A stretch of 64,000 bases of DNA, from positions 868,001-932,000 of the forward strand of contig JAVSML010001153.1 of assembly GCA_038503035.1 (NCBI GenBank), read 5' to 3'. The translations under genes and the position numbers were made by a program. Every line of letters starts with the position of its first letter. The first letter of the stretch is position 1. The notes beneath the pieces are model-generated. The model was not told where the DNA came from. It saw nothing but the letters and a program-made list of their open reading frames with translations, and did no database searches. This document shows, one piece after another, positions 44,999 through 57,714 of this stretch. This stretch comes from Crocodylus rhombifer. Taxonomy: Eukaryota; Chordata; Crocodylia; Crocodylidae.

Positions 44999-47900
44999 TT
45001 TAACTTCATCATTTTGGGGGTCCTGACTCATGATTTTTTAACACTTTGGGTTGACATTATTACTTATGCTTCATTACTTCTCCTTTGGACTGCTGCACAA
45101 ACCAGCTCTGGGTAAAATTATAACTGGTGTCTCCTCTTTTAGGAACCAAGGGACTGTGGGACTTTGTAGATGTGAGAATTCAAATGCACAGACTATGCAG
45201 CTACTATCCTCTGCCAAAGCATCTTACCTAAATAAAGACTGTCTGAGTTTACACAAGGGGATTGTGTATGTACTGCCACATACATTGGTGTTATGAAGGT
45301 TAATTCGTTTAATTTTTTAACAGCTTGGAAATCTCCTTAGGAAAACAAGGGAAGTGAAAAGTAGTAATGCGGTTAGTTTACATTAGGCCCCAGCCCTACA
45401 AATGAGAAAGACAGGAAGCTGAAGCAGGTGTCAAAATTGAGAAAGAGAAATACTAAATAGGAAAAAATAAAACAAGACAATATTTTCATATAATGACTTG
45501 ATGCCCTAAATATACCATGAAGTGAAAGGAATTAATTAAATCCTCTTTGGCTTTTGCTATTACTGTGCTGTTATTATGTATAAACAGGCACAGCTTTGTG
45601 GGAATGACCTGCACTAATGTGAGCCTTTTAATGAAAAAAGTCTTAATCCATGCTGTTATAATGACTAAAGAAACTAGCTGCCACTTCTAGAGCAGTATCT
45701 CCCACTCCATAGGTGGTGGAAGGATTATTCTCAGCCTGTCAAACGTAGGTAGTGACCATGTATTTTTTATACCTCAGCTACTCATATATATTGCAAATTT
45801 TACTGGTCTCTACTAAAGTATTTCCCCCCTCCATTTGTTTTATACACATTACTTGTATTTTCCTGTCCGAGAACAATGGTGATACATATTTGGAGGAATA
45901 GATGAGCCTTGGCTACATAAAATTTGTATTGGGTAGATGCAGAGCAGTCATTCTCAAATCCACTAATTTTATAGCTTGTTAAAGAACCTTCTGAGAAATC
46001 ATTATGCATCATCAGGCTTTGAAATTCACTGCACATTAGGAATATATATTTGTCTTATCTACTGTACATATAGATTCCACTTTGTATTTGAGTAATACCT
46101 GGCTCAGGACCTCTCTCATCTAGTGAATATGATAGACTGATAGTTTGAATGTATTTTCTTAAATGCATGATTTTTAAGAAATATATATTTATTTTTCCTT
46201 TTGGTAATTAGCTTCTTGATCTTGTTACTAAGTAGATGTCAGTTCACTATCTAATTCTCAGGGAAATATACGTTAAAATAACAAACATACTATCTGAATA
46301 GTCATATTCTTTATAAGCTATAATTAAGCCATCTATTTTTAAAAAAAATAGATTGCACGTAGATCTGTTTAATATTTTACTAGATTTAATTTTAATGTGG
46401 AATAGCCCTCTTTGCAGGGAATTCAACCTGCCACTGGATGTTTAAATTTTCAGTGTCTGTTGCTATGGCAACGAGAACTGACTCTGGTACCCACTGTGTT
46501 CAACATAAATTAATTTAAAGTCATAGCATTTTGAAACATTTTATTCATTTAGAAAACCTTACTCTGGCTCAGATTTATACGTAGTTAAAATAGTTATATT
46601 TGAAATATCATTAAAAATGCATTTATTCGAGGCTAATTATTAGTTTTACTTGTGAGATTCAATAGTTTGAACTTAATAAATAATGTATGTGGGGAAATTG
46701 GTTCCTGGATTTCTTGTGGAACTATAGCTTCCAAATAATATAAATGGTACATTTCATTCATTCTTTACTTTGAACTCTTGTGCTTGTAGATTACTGCATC
46801 TTCAAATTCCCATGTTAAATTTATCAAATGAAATATTAGTGTTTATTTCCTCAAGTGTTCTCTGCAGCATTACGATACATTTGTGAAGGCAATCAGACCA
46901 TATCTTCCATGTCAAGTTTATCCTATTAACCTTTCTAAAAGAGAGATTAAAAAAAAATAATTGTATATATTGAAAGAAAAAGATCCTACAAATTTTTGTG
47001 TTTCATCCAGGCAATCCCTTGGGGTTCTCACTCTTCTAAAAAGGATTAAAAATGGATATTTAATGCATCTGGTTATGGAGGGGAGGTGGTTCCAGAGAGC
47101 ACAACAAGGATTTTTTTCTCTCTTCATTCTATCGGTATTATTAAATAGTATACAGTTATTGGATAACCTGATTTATTTCCATAAAAAGAACAGCTTATAA
47201 ACACACACACACACGAACTGTCAGGGTGGCTGAAGCTAGAAAGCTGTCAAAGGTTATATTTTACACATCAAATACCATTGGCATCTTTTAAAAATTGTTT
47301 AATTCTACCATCTCAATGCACATATGTCCAGCATTTTCCATACTGTATGCTTACAACACATTACCCTTCTAAAATGACTGCTGTTGAAATGTGGCTCTTT
47401 GAAACAGATGCATTTCAATTTTATTGTAAAGATTATTTAAAAATTTATGGATTTTTATAATGGAAATGAATAAATGCAATCCTTTTAAAGCCCTGCACTT
47501 AACACTATCAGCTTTTTATAGAAAACAGAACCTTTTTGAAACAAGGGAAATGAGGCTTCTCTGAGTAATCACAGCTCTGTTATAATGTTACTGTTTATTT
47601 TGGAAACCTTAAAAAATAATCCAAATTTACAATAATCTGAAAAATCATCTCTCACATAGTGGGTCTAACAAAATGAAACACACTGTTAAAATACGATAAA
47701 GTATGTTGTTTTGATCCTGTTTCATTTGAGAATGAAAAAGCACTCGGTGTATTGAATTTTTAGGGCTTCAACAACTGGAGCTGAAATTCAGATGTTAATG
47801 TCTGATTGTCAGTGCCTCTGTGTGTCTCGTGGTTTTAACCTTGCCATATTGACACATACTGTAATGAGACATTTAAGAAAACGGGAATCTGCTTCAGCTC

Positions 47901-48785
47901 TGCATGACTCATTTGCACCAACCACACAAACTCATTAATAACCCAGCAGAGACAACACATCTGAATCTTCTGGTTCCTGTGGGGATTTGTTTTGCAACAT
48001 TTTCTACACAAACATTAATGGCTAAAAACTTTATTCATTTGGATTGAATCCTCCAAACACCTCCCTCTGTTTCTTAATGAGTATGCTGTCACTCATTATG
48101 TTAAATTTTCTTTAACAAGCTTCAGAGGAGAAGGGCTCTGATAGATACTTCAATCTGGTGCCAATGAAACAATTAATGTCTTCTAAGTGGTTTCATCTGT
48201 AGATTGCTCAATATGAACTAAAAATTAATGTAGCCTTCTCCCTTTTGTGAAGGTTGTTCTTTTTTCAGTTCAGTAACCAGCGAGCATTGTGAAGTTCATA
48301 GGAAAGGTGAAGTGTCACAAGGGAGTTCTCTTATGTAAATGCATTGATAAGAATCACAGCAGTGAACATATTCATGTTTGGGTTGACTGCAATAATACTG
48401 TACTTTATTTTCAAGCTCACCGCAGAGAGCTGATAGTTCACTTCCCAAGACATGTAATCAAGGGTTGAATACACATCTATACACTTTGCAGAAGAAATTG
48501 ACATCAGTCTAGTTCCTACTGGTCAGATGTTCATATAAATACAGTAAGAATTAACTTTAAATGACATCTTTATTGGCCATCTTGCTGTTTAGTAGGCAAC
48601 AATTGATCCGTCTGGATCATGGTGTACGCATGAGAGGCCACCAGGGCCTTTGATGCACATGCTTAGGCAGGAGTATAGAGACATGGAAGCTGCTCAGACC
48701 ATTCATCCTCCCTTTAGACCACTGAGACAATCCAAAGACCAGGCTAAGTCCAGATGTTTGGTGCCTCAATGACTGTAGTTATATA
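44999..48785. other. AT-rich, nearly repeat-free non-coding stretch
   Basis: No transposon end, long frame or domain was found in 3.8 kb. The frames at 45051-45296, 45800-46036, 46918-47200 and 47278-47460 are short and have no domain. A short (AC)n run lies at about 47202-47213. In a window so full of repeats, this gap is notable. Confidence 0.55.
47690..48260. promoter_or_regulatory. Candidate conserved non-coding element (weak)
   Basis: This segment has complex, non-repetitive sequence with many homeodomain-type cores (ttaatg, attaat, cattaatgg) and an AP-1-like atgactcat at about 47906. It lacks frames and transposon ends. The call rests only on composition and absence of repeats; conservation cannot be seen from one sequence. 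Confidence 0.2.
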
Positions 48786-48851
48786 TGCATTTAGGAATTA
48801 AACCCAAGTCTCCCTCATGGGGACAAGGATTCTACCACTAAACCACAATGG
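48786..48851 (-). pseudogene. tRNA-Gly (CCC)-like pseudogene
   Basis: The minus strand reads ccattgtggtttagtggtag, then aatccttgtccccatgaggg, agacttgggtttaattcc and taaatgca. This follows tRNA-Gly: A box tggtttagtgg, anticodon loop tccccat with CCC in the anticodon position, and B box gggtttaattcc. It is about 66 nt instead of about 71. The acceptor stem no longer pairs well and base 33 is C instead of T. It is therefore decayed, either a tRNA retrocopy or the head of a tRNA-derived SINE. No terminator run of T follows. Confidence 0.65.
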
Positions 48852-51800
48852 TGGGTCTTGCTGTTTATGGTTCATTACATTACAGGAGGGATAAAATACC
48901 TTTCAACTTCCTCCTTGGGTCCAATCAAAGTTTCCCATTACTTTTGATGGGCTTCAGGGTAGCTCTGAAACTCACTAAGAAGCTAATGTGAAAGTTCTGC
49001 ACTGCCATTGTAGGGTGGCTAACCAGGGGAATATCTCTTTCCCAGGACTATCGGTTAGCTTTCTCTCTGACATTTTATGGTTGGGCAAACTTTTGTATAG
49101 GCACCCTCTCCCTACCTTTTGTGTTGTTTCCCCCTACTTGGCATCTTGAGTGGAAGACCATTCCTGTTCCTATGGTGGATACTTTTTGGAGAAGTTCTAT
49201 CTCCTCCCCAGAAGTCAAATAAACTGTAACTAGTCTTTGAGGTTTTTCTTTCTGTTTTAACCTTGTAAAGACTTCCTGATTCTTTCTCCATGTATTCTTC
49301 GCTGACTGCAGGGTTGTTTGTTTTTTTTGCATGAAGGCATAGCCAGTTCCTGAATTTATTGGGTTCATGCAATACCCTCTCTCTGGGTATTGTCAATTTT
49401 CCCCATCAGGTCAGTTAAGCCAACGTCTTTCACTAACACAAAATTCATTTTAAAATATCTGCAGTCAGGGGTACTGGGAGCTGATCACTTCCAAGATGTT
49501 TTGTTCAAAACTAAATCCTAATCTTAAATTCTATCCTCTAGATATACAAAAGGAAATACCTATTTAAGCATGGGAAGATTTGCACTACTGAAACATGACT
49601 CATTTAAGTGCTGATTTGACTAAATTAATAGCTATTTTCATACTGCCAAATATTATTCTTGACAGCATGAATGGCTTACATGTTATTGCTAACAAAATTA
49701 TGAGTTGTGCTTCTAGCTTATTAGATAGTGTAATTTCACCAAGGAGAGAGTAAAGATGATTTAGATTTAAAAAAAATCTGCCTACTTGAGAATGTAAACG
49801 GTATGCATCCAAAAGAAAAGCTCCCGCTATAATTTCTTTTTGTAGATAAAGGGCAGCTTGCAAGTCATCTTAAAAAAGGTAAAAATGGAATGACAACTCA
49901 CCCTTTGAATATACTGTAGCTGTACTTTGGGATTTGTTAAGGAACCTCCATAAATATACTTTTCTGAATCTTTTGTCTTTGATATTATTGCAAGCCAATC
50001 GTGTTCCATATATACTTGCAATAGTGATGAGTTTCTGATGGTACTTCTCTAAAATTCACTTACTCAAAAAAGTCATTACAAAGCTTAGCTCAGTCATGTT
50101 TTTCAGGTCTGCCTCCAGAGCTTATGAACTAAGTATATAGTATCTTTGCATTTGATGCACTCATATGAAAGAAAACAAACAACCCATATGGTAATAAATC
50201 TTGATGTTCATAGTTGAGTGTTATTGGTATAGCTTATATTCTTAGTTTCACTTTCAGCCATTGAGAATATTTTAGCTCTAATAAGTATTTAGTACTAGTT
50301 TCTTCTAGCATTTGAAACATGTCAGTTTAAGTGAACAGAACAGCCCAAATTCAGAAGTGAGACAGCTAATTTATTTGCAACAAATGAACTAGTGTGCCTG
50401 CCAGCTTCTGTAATATTCCTGGAGAAATTCTTGAAAACTATGTCAATTTCCACAAGGCTCTGATTTTTAGACATTCACTGGTCATTATTTTATCTACCAG
50501 CACATCTTAGTAACATTTGTAATAAATTCTCTGTTATCTTGAATTGCAATTTTTTTTCGAAAATCTGGAAATATTCAGGCAACTAATAACATTTTCTGTT
50601 TGTTCTGTGTTTTGCCTTTGCATAAGAGGAAAGAATGTCATATTGGATTTAGGATGTGTTTTTTCTCTTGCAAGATTGTCTGGTGTGGTTACAATTTTTG
50701 AACAATGAAGTCAAGAATGCATTTAATGCCTCAGTGAGTTGAATACTCCAAGGGTAGTAGTTTGAGTTTTTGTAGATGTGGTTGAGAACAAGATTCTGAT
50801 GATTTCTGTGAAATGAGGAGAAACAATATCTAAAAAATATGTAACAAAAAAAGTGCAGCAGTAGAATCAATAGGCCTAGGGGCCTAGATCTGGCTTGTCA
50901 GTCTTAGACTAATCACCGTGGTACAGTGATACCTGGCTCATGCTCGAAGTTCGCCTCCTGTGCATTGTCCATTGACTCAGTGTCACATTTGACCCTTCTC
51001 TTCCTTATCACATTAGCAATTCACTTCAGGAAAATATGCTGCTGCCCTTTTTTTGGTCCGTGTTTATTTTTCTCTGTTTTTCTCAGTGGACATGATTTTC
51101 ACTTAAAATAAGGACTCTTTAAATCAGTCTGTTTACTTACTCCCATTTTACTCCTCTTTTTCAGTGTCAGTGTAGCATAATATGGCAATTATGCAAATGG
51201 AAATCATGGCTGGGTTTTTTCATTTGTCTTTTTTATGTTCTTCAAAGCAATCACAATGAAAGCGGTGATGAGGGGTAAAGGGATGTTCTTAGTATCGTTT
51301 TTTTTTTTTTTTTGTTTCCCAACTTCTGTCTGTCTTTTGCTGTCAATATACAAGGAGCTTTGTGAGATTAAAACATTATCTCTAAAGAGAAGGATTTTGG
51401 TATATGAAAACGGAGACATTTAAAAATATCTTTTTGCTTCCTCGTAATGAATGCTACACATTTATTTTTGTCATTACACTAAGGTTATATGGTGAAAACA
51501 GGCTGAATGTTTCCTTCTTTATAAACTAAAGAACTTGGTAGAAATAAAATCCTAGCACCTGCAGTGGAAAAAGACTTAGATTATCAAAGGTATGACCCCA
51601 CGCCCAATTATTTCAGAATCAGACTCTGCTAAAGCATGATTATTCCACAAATGTACTTTAGTGTGACAGTCTCTAGTCTAACTTTTAATCTCCAGTGCAA
51701 CGAGACTTCTACCACTTTTGATCAGAAAATTATTGCCAGTAAACAGCTGAAATGTTCTTTAAAGTTTATAGCTGGAATTTCTGCTTTCCTCACAGACATG

Positions 51801-51868
51801 ACGAATGTCACTTTGTGCCTAAGAGCTTGTCTAAGATCTCTCCCAATTATACAACTGGTCCTATAAAG
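48852..51868. other. No gene recognised; AT-rich
   Basis: The two overlapping minus frames at 49075-49396 (Lys/Gln/Thr-rich, 94 and 97 codons) share no known domain. A 16-base T run sits at 51298-51313. Nothing else could be assigned. Confidence 0.55.
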
Positions 51869-52141
51869 CAGGACTTCTGAGAGGCTGGTGGCCACAGGTT
51901 GCTGTGGGTCTCAGGCCCCTGGGTTTCATGCAGCAGGGGCTGCGGCTATTCTGGCTTACCAGGATCCCCCCCCACTGCGTGGGCAGCACAGCTGGATCTC
52001 CTAGCCTCCTCCTGCCATACTGCCCTGCTCCAAAACCCGGCTGCCCCAGCATCAGGAGCAGTGTGGGGGGGGAAGGGATGGAGGGAGGGAGGAACATATG
52101 CCACCAGATGCAGCCTGTGGGGCACCAGTTGGACAGCCCTG
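51869..52141. mobile_element. hAT-type MITE, 273 bp
   Basis: The left end caggacttctgagaggctgg and the right end caccagttggacagccctg are inverted copies, extending into tggccacagg and cctgtgg. The flanks are ctataaag (51861-51868) and ctatggaa (52142-52149). End type close to 22214-22633. The GC-rich frames inside are chance. Confidence 0.7.
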
Positions 52142-52504
52142 CTATGGAAAATATCACTAAAGAAACCTAAGGGACCAGTTCTCTTGGTGTCCCATAGATA
52201 CAAGCACTCAATCAATGGGAATCAGCACCCACTGGGGCCCTAACTCCTATTTTGAATATTCAAACCATTAAGATTAAGTCTGCAAGCAGGCTTTTTTGTC
52301 CTTTTGTTTTTAGTGTCTCCTGCTGTAATGCTCCCTTTCTGAGCTGGCGTTTACTGTGTAAAAAGTGCATAAAAACTGGTGAATCCCCTGGCTTATTTGT
52401 GGATACAAATGAAGCTATAAAAATGTATGGCTACTTAAATAATGGCTTATTTGTATTGCTATTAAGTTAGGATAAACACTGAACTTTTCCAAGCATGCAT
52501 TTTT
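52142..52504. other. No gene recognised
   Basis: AT-rich sequence with one 72-codon frame (52252-52470) that has no domain. Confidence 0.5.
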
Positions 52505-52625
52505 ACTTAGATTATAAGCTCTTTGGGGAAGGAACCATCTGTTTGCTCTGTGTTTTCACAGCATCTAGCACAATGGGGTACTTGTCCATGATGGGGCTCT
52601 TGGGCAGTTTGGCAATATTAATAAC
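52505..52625 (+). mobile_element. LINE-derived SINE tail
   Basis: gattataagctctttgggg, then aggaaccatctgtttgctct, catctagcacaatggggtac and tccatgatggggctcttgg follow the order of a common amniote SINE/LINE tail; related pieces are at 9.9 kb and, reversed, 42.3 kb. Confidence 0.65.
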
Positions 52626-54495
52626 AAAAAGTAATATGGATCTTTACCAACACAAAATATGTCTGCTCTCCAGGCAGGTTAGCATGAAGCTTCTTAGTAT
52701 GGGAAGGATTGCTTCCCCTATGCTGTTTAATTTCATTTCATTCATGGAATTAAAAGGGGTCCACACTCCCCACTGGCATCATTCTTCACTTCCTTAGAAG
52801 TTCACTTCACTTCCCTGGATAAGATCCTGGTCCTGATTTAGCATCTCTTGCCTAGGACATACTCAACCAAAGCATCTTATCAAGCATGTTATCATGTCTC
52901 CATGGAAAAACAAAGCTTAGAAGTTAAGCACAGCCTAGGTATTTTCCTAAACTATTGGACCTGAGGAGTGAGTGGAAGAGACAAGAAGGGCAGAGGTTGA
53001 GCAGAGACATCAACAGTTTAGCATCTGACACACAGCAGGAAACAGAACTGTGGTTCTGTAGTAAAACAATGCCGTTTCCCTAGTGGACCTCCTTCGCATA
53101 TTGGGATTATCATTCAGGAAGCATCTATAGGTACCTGTCTTGGTGGACAGTGGAGCAGAACTTCAGGGATCCCTGGAGACAGGACAGGGGCCTTCGGGCA
53201 AATGGTCTAGTTTATTGTGCCAGAAAAGAACAAACACTGTAACTCATCCCATGGAAGAAGAATGTGGAAGAATTTCCCTCCTACAGAAGACAGATGTGGA
53301 AGAATTTCTGGTCCATGGTAAACAAGTGTCACTATGATATATTCGTGTTCACTGATCTATTTTATTTTTTAACCGTCAGCTTTAAGAGCAACAGAAGAGT
53401 TGAAATAGAATGATATCCGAAGGAAGCCTTAGAAGTGTTTGCCTTGGTGTTTATGTTCAGTAAGTGCCATGGTTTCTTGGTATCGGTTCAGCAACAGGAG
53501 ACTGTTATCCAGGGACAGTGTTATATTTCAATGACATTATCTCTTAATTAAAATATTGGATGAAATCTAATGGTAAGTACTGTGCTTGTCTTATTTGCAG
53601 GCTGAGCTGCATGACTGACTCTGTAATTCAAAACGGCAGCCACTGCACATCAACACGGCAATCTGCTCCTCTCTGGACACATTGTAATTCACTAAGACGC
53701 AATGGATGCAATCCTGTTCCTATCGTAGGATATGGCAAAATTCCTTCTGATGTTAATGGGAACAGAAATCAAACCCAATGTAAAGGAACTCAAAATTCAG
53801 TTCAGTTCAAACTGAATTTTTAGCTCATTTTTATACTACAATAGAGAATATATGGTGTCTTGGCAGAAGAATAACAATTAGTCTATTGATCTTATTTATC
53901 TGGATGGAACAAAAACATAGCACTCTACCAGTTATTTTATTTTAAGAATTGCAATTAGCTTTTTTTGTTCCCACTGGGACTTTAAATACAGAGAATTATT
54001 TTCCTATTATGTTAAGCAACCAAGCAACACAATATTTATTACAGATTCAGTGATAAAGGAGATAGCATTATCTAAAACAACTGCATCATTGCATCTAGCT
54101 TGACCCACATAGTAAAATATGGTCTTATTTCAAATATAAATTTTCCTTATTGTGCTGTAACCTAATGCTCTTTTCACAAAGCATTATCCTGTAAAATCAT
54201 CTGAAAGCTTCTTTAGATCTAGACCACATTAACTGACAATTGTCAGCCTAGGTCCAAGGAAATGCAGTGTTTTCCCACCAGAAATTAGATGCAAATCGAA
54301 TGTAAAAGTCAAGTATTATTTACCATCTTCTGCCTATATCTGTTTTTCTTCTGCTTTGTAACTTATTGTTATATGGGGAAAGAAATGCAAGGTGCAACTA
54401 TAAATTGCTTTAAAGTTGTACAGAAGTCAGGGTAGGGGTGAACCTTATAAACTAACTGAATCAGATGCTTTTTGTGAGCAAGAGCTCATTTCACC
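52626..54495. other. No gene recognised
   Basis: Mixed to AT-rich sequence. A gtggaagaatttc phrase is repeated at about 53263-53310 (gaatgtggaagaatttcc and gatgtggaagaatttct), a short local duplication. The 87-codon frame at 53560-53823 has no domain. Confidence 0.5.
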
Positions 54496-54813
54496 AGGGG
54501 TGCCTGTAGATGTGCTGCAAATCTGCTCTTAGAGCAGACTCACTTAATCAAGTCTGCTGGAGCGTGGTAATTACTGCACTCCAGCCAGCCTCCGCATCTC
54601 GTGTATTAGCATCCCCATGCTTCAAAATGCTGGCAGGGGTGCTTGAACTAAATCTTGCCAAATGAGCTTTTAGTTCAAGTGCCTCTGCCACCATTTTGAA
54701 GTGCCGGGGAGGGACGCTGATACATGAGACACTGTGGCACTTTAATTAGAGCAGCTCTCAGAGCTACTCTAAAGCACCCCCTTCCCTCCTCCCCACGTGT
54801 AAAATTGCCCCAG
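54496..54813. mobile_element. Palindromic MITE, about 318 bp
   Basis: The arms 54603-54652 and 54670-54723 are inverted copies (for example gcttcaaaatgctggcaggg against ctctgccaccattttgaag, and gcttgaactaa against ttagttcaag). The outer parts (ctcttagagcagact and gagcagctctcagag) are also inversely related. The target duplication is not clear. Confidence 0.65.
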
Positions 54814-55840
54814 ATGCTTAAGATATATAGCCAAAGGTACAAAAAGCTTAAAGAAACACATTTTTTTAATACATGCAAATAAATACTTGCAAGTATGGTA
54901 ATAGTTGCTTAAAGGAGTGTAATGTTATGTTGTTTATTTTAGTACCTAAGGCTTCTTGTAGGCAGCAGGTAACATGTGCATTAGCTTAGCAGAAAATGAC
55001 ATGGTAAAACTAGTCACAGTCAGTGGAAGATTTCTGAATCTTCTAACAGTCTCCTGGCATTTACTGTTCTCTCCAGTTTCTCATGCTGAGCCTTTTGTTT
55101 CCCAGTAGCTCCTCAAAGTATCAGCCACTATATTCTCTTTTGCAGCATGAGCCAGTCGATCATCTTATCCAGGATTATCCAATTTTGAGGGGTTCCTCTG
55201 AGCCACTTTGTTTTTGGTAGACCTATAATTTTGAGGCCCTTGCCTGAGCTTTATCAGTAAATTCCTAAAGAAAAGGTAGTATTGGATTTAAGATGTGTAA
55301 CTTCCCAATATAGAAGCTAGTTCATGGCTACAAGTACAGGGAGATACTCATCAAAGCTTTTAACCTTAGGTTAAACTAAAATCCCTCACTCTCAGAATCA
55401 CTGAAAATCTTTCTGAAAATAAAGCTGATGAATAATGGGAACCTGTCAAGGGATACTTCCTTGATTAATTCTCAGATTTCTCTGAAAAATCTTTAGTCTT
55501 TGGAGAACGTTAAATTTAAATAGCTGTTATCCTGATTCTGGCTAACTCAGTAAGTTTTATACCCCTTTTGATGCTTCATAAGAGAAATTCCTTCCTCAGG
55601 AGAGCCTTCTATCCCTCCATCCTCCTGAAAAATATGAAACATCATAACCAGAAAGAAACATAATTCAACATCCTCCTCGCCATCAGACAACTTCAAGGTA
55701 AATAGACTGCTCTAACTTTTATCTGAGCCTAATTTGCACAAAATGAACCCTTCCAACCAGAAGACCTTACAACATCTTCAGCTGTCCTGTGAAATATGAA
55801 TTTTCATTTCCACCAAGGAGAAATATTACAATCTTTGCAT
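54814..55840. other. No gene recognised
   Basis: Ordinary sequence, no frames of interest. Confidence 0.5.
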
Positions 55841-55990
55841 TCTCCTATGCCTGGAGAAGGGTGAGTGTGCCCAAAAGCTTGCAAATAAAGAACTTCTTTT
55901 GCAAATATATCATTGGTTTAATAAAAGATACCATCTCTACCACAAATTCTGATTCCTTTTGCCTGTAGACCAATATGGCTACAACCTGTA
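55841..55990 (-). repeat. Dispersed repeat (ttttattagacc family), copy 2
   Basis: The minus strand reads caggttgtagccatattggt, gtatcttttattaaaccaat, gcaagcttttgggcacactc and acccttctccaggcatagg in order, as in the copy at 23158-23275 but more complete at its start. Confidence 0.65.
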
Positions 55991-56035
55991 GGCCTCCACA
56001 TGCACTATCAATTCAAATGAATAAACTGCTCCTGA

Positions 56036-56450
56036 GTGCCACGTTTACACGTATGCCCAGGCCTGCAGCACATTAAATCAGGTCAGAGTAGCTGCTGCTG
56101 GCATCAGGCCTGGGTAGGGATAAGTCTGCCAGCTCGGGGCTGCTCCAAGCTGGCTCCATGTGCGGTGGAGGGGCTGGCTGCAGCACGAGGGTGCTTTAGT
56201 GTGGGGCTAGCCGGTAGGCAGCCCTGCACAGAAGCACTGTCATGCCCCAGCCAGTCCCATCAGTGTCTACATGTGTATTACAGTAGAGTAAATAACACCA
56301 CTACAGAAAAGTACCTGTGTTGAAAAATACTATCTTATAGTGGCATTTATTAATTTATTGTGCTTAATAGGGCCGCATGTGTAGACGCTGAGATTTTACT
56401 GTGGAGCTAATTAGGCAACTACAGTAAACGTCTCATGTAGATGAGCCCAC
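56036..56450. mobile_element. MITE segment with gtctacatg-type ends
   Basis: gtgccacgtttacacgtatg on the left is opposed by gtctcatgtagatgagccca on the right. Inside there is a second pair (gtgtctacatgtgtattaca and gccgcatgtgtagacgctg), so one element may be nested in another. The core 56090-56240 is GC-rich with a chance 95-codon frame. Confidence 0.5.
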
Positions 56451-56740
56451 TGATATAGCTGATAGAGGAATATAATCCATTACACACCCCTGGGCAGACC
56501 AGCTGATGACAATTATGCACATATATTACCATGCCATAGCATCGGCACTAATTTAACATCTCTAAGTGCTTTTCACAACCCATTTCCAAAAATATATAAC
56601 ACATTATATATACCAGAAGTCCACCTAGTGATAATCTACATTAACAAAGAAATAAATTGTAAGCTAAAGTTTACATACATCTTCTTTCCGGGTATGGCTC
56701 TTTCCAATGTCAACCCATTTACTAGGGAAACCAGCTTATA

Positions 56741-57176
56741 AGCCTGTGTGAGTTGGCAGCTATCTGATCCAGCTGCGGATCTGGCCGCTTCAGATGGTTT
56801 CCACCTCGATTCAGCCGAAGCGGCTCCGAAGCTTCAGAGCTGCCTCAGCAATCCAGCAATCCAGCCATAGGGTATAATGGGGAATCAATGAAATATATAT
56901 AACTTTGTCGTTTTTGGCCCTATTTGGATGAATCTTGCTGGGGTGCTGTCAAGTTTCAAGAAGATCGGTGCAGGTGGTTTGGGGGAACTGTACCCCAAAG
57001 TCTTGAAAGCCAAACTCATGTCACAGCTGTGTGTTACACCACAGGGGGGTCAAAACTGCTCTTCGAAAGCTCCAACCCACTTCGGGAAGCCAAACAAGGC
57101 GGCGCTTTGACCTGGATGTACTGCTTCGGACCCTGAAGCTTCTCCTGATCTGAAGGAAGCCTTGCACAGCCGTACT
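56741..57176. mobile_element. MITE, 436 bp, with perfect 8-bp target duplication; relative of 5510-6221
   Basis: agcttata flanks both sides (56733-56740 and 57177-57184). The right end, reversed, reads agtacggctgtgcaaggctt, similar to tagggctgtgtgaagcttc of the fold-back element, and the left end is agcctgtgtgag. Inside are gattcag- and cttcag-type repeats near both ends, as in the relative. The two short frames at 56924-57136 overlap and are not genes. Confidence 0.75.
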
Positions 57177-57184
57177 AGCTTATA

Positions 57185-57714
57185 AATTGTAAATTGAATC
57201 AATTCCCATTGTCAATATGCTTAGATAGATTAATAAAGTCCCTGAATCACTGAATCAGCAAACCCTTTCACAGAAGGATTAGTACTTGCTAAGAAACTGG
57301 GATGTTTTGGACAAAAACTAATATCTAGTTAAGAGAAGGTTACTGAGGGTTAAAGTGCTGTTGCAGCCCAGAACACTCAGGCATCCAGTTACTCCTTTTT
57401 CTTTGTTTCCTCCTCAATTCTCCTATCTCCTCTTTTCTTTGTTACCACTTTTTTCCTCTACTCTGACCTCCAGCAACAGTGCCTGTGATCACCTTTAATT
57501 TTCTCCTGAAAAACAAGCTTCCTCCTCCTTTCCTAGTATTGCCTACTAACTCAGAAGATTTGTCAGACTCAGGGGCCACCAAGTCTGCATTACAGAGTTG
57601 CTTGAAAAGTATGCAGTCTTTGCCCTGAATAAAACCCTATGTAGGACATATCATTTTCAAACAAATTGAGATTTCCAGATGTGCTGAAACTTTTTCAGGG
57701 CAAGTTTCAGGGGT
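57185..57714. other. No gene recognised
   Basis: AT-rich to mixed sequence, with a C/T-rich stretch at about 57390-57480. Confidence 0.5.

Noticed and set aside
47202..47213. (AC)n microsatellite
   Set aside because: Only about six units, too short to call separately.
48786..48851. A working tRNA-Gly gene
   Set aside because: The acceptor stem does not pair, the sequence is short, position 33 is not T and there is no T-run terminator.
49075..49396. Two overlapping Lys/Gln-rich minus frames as a possible exon
   Set aside because: No domain, no convincing splice sites and two equally good frames over the same bases.
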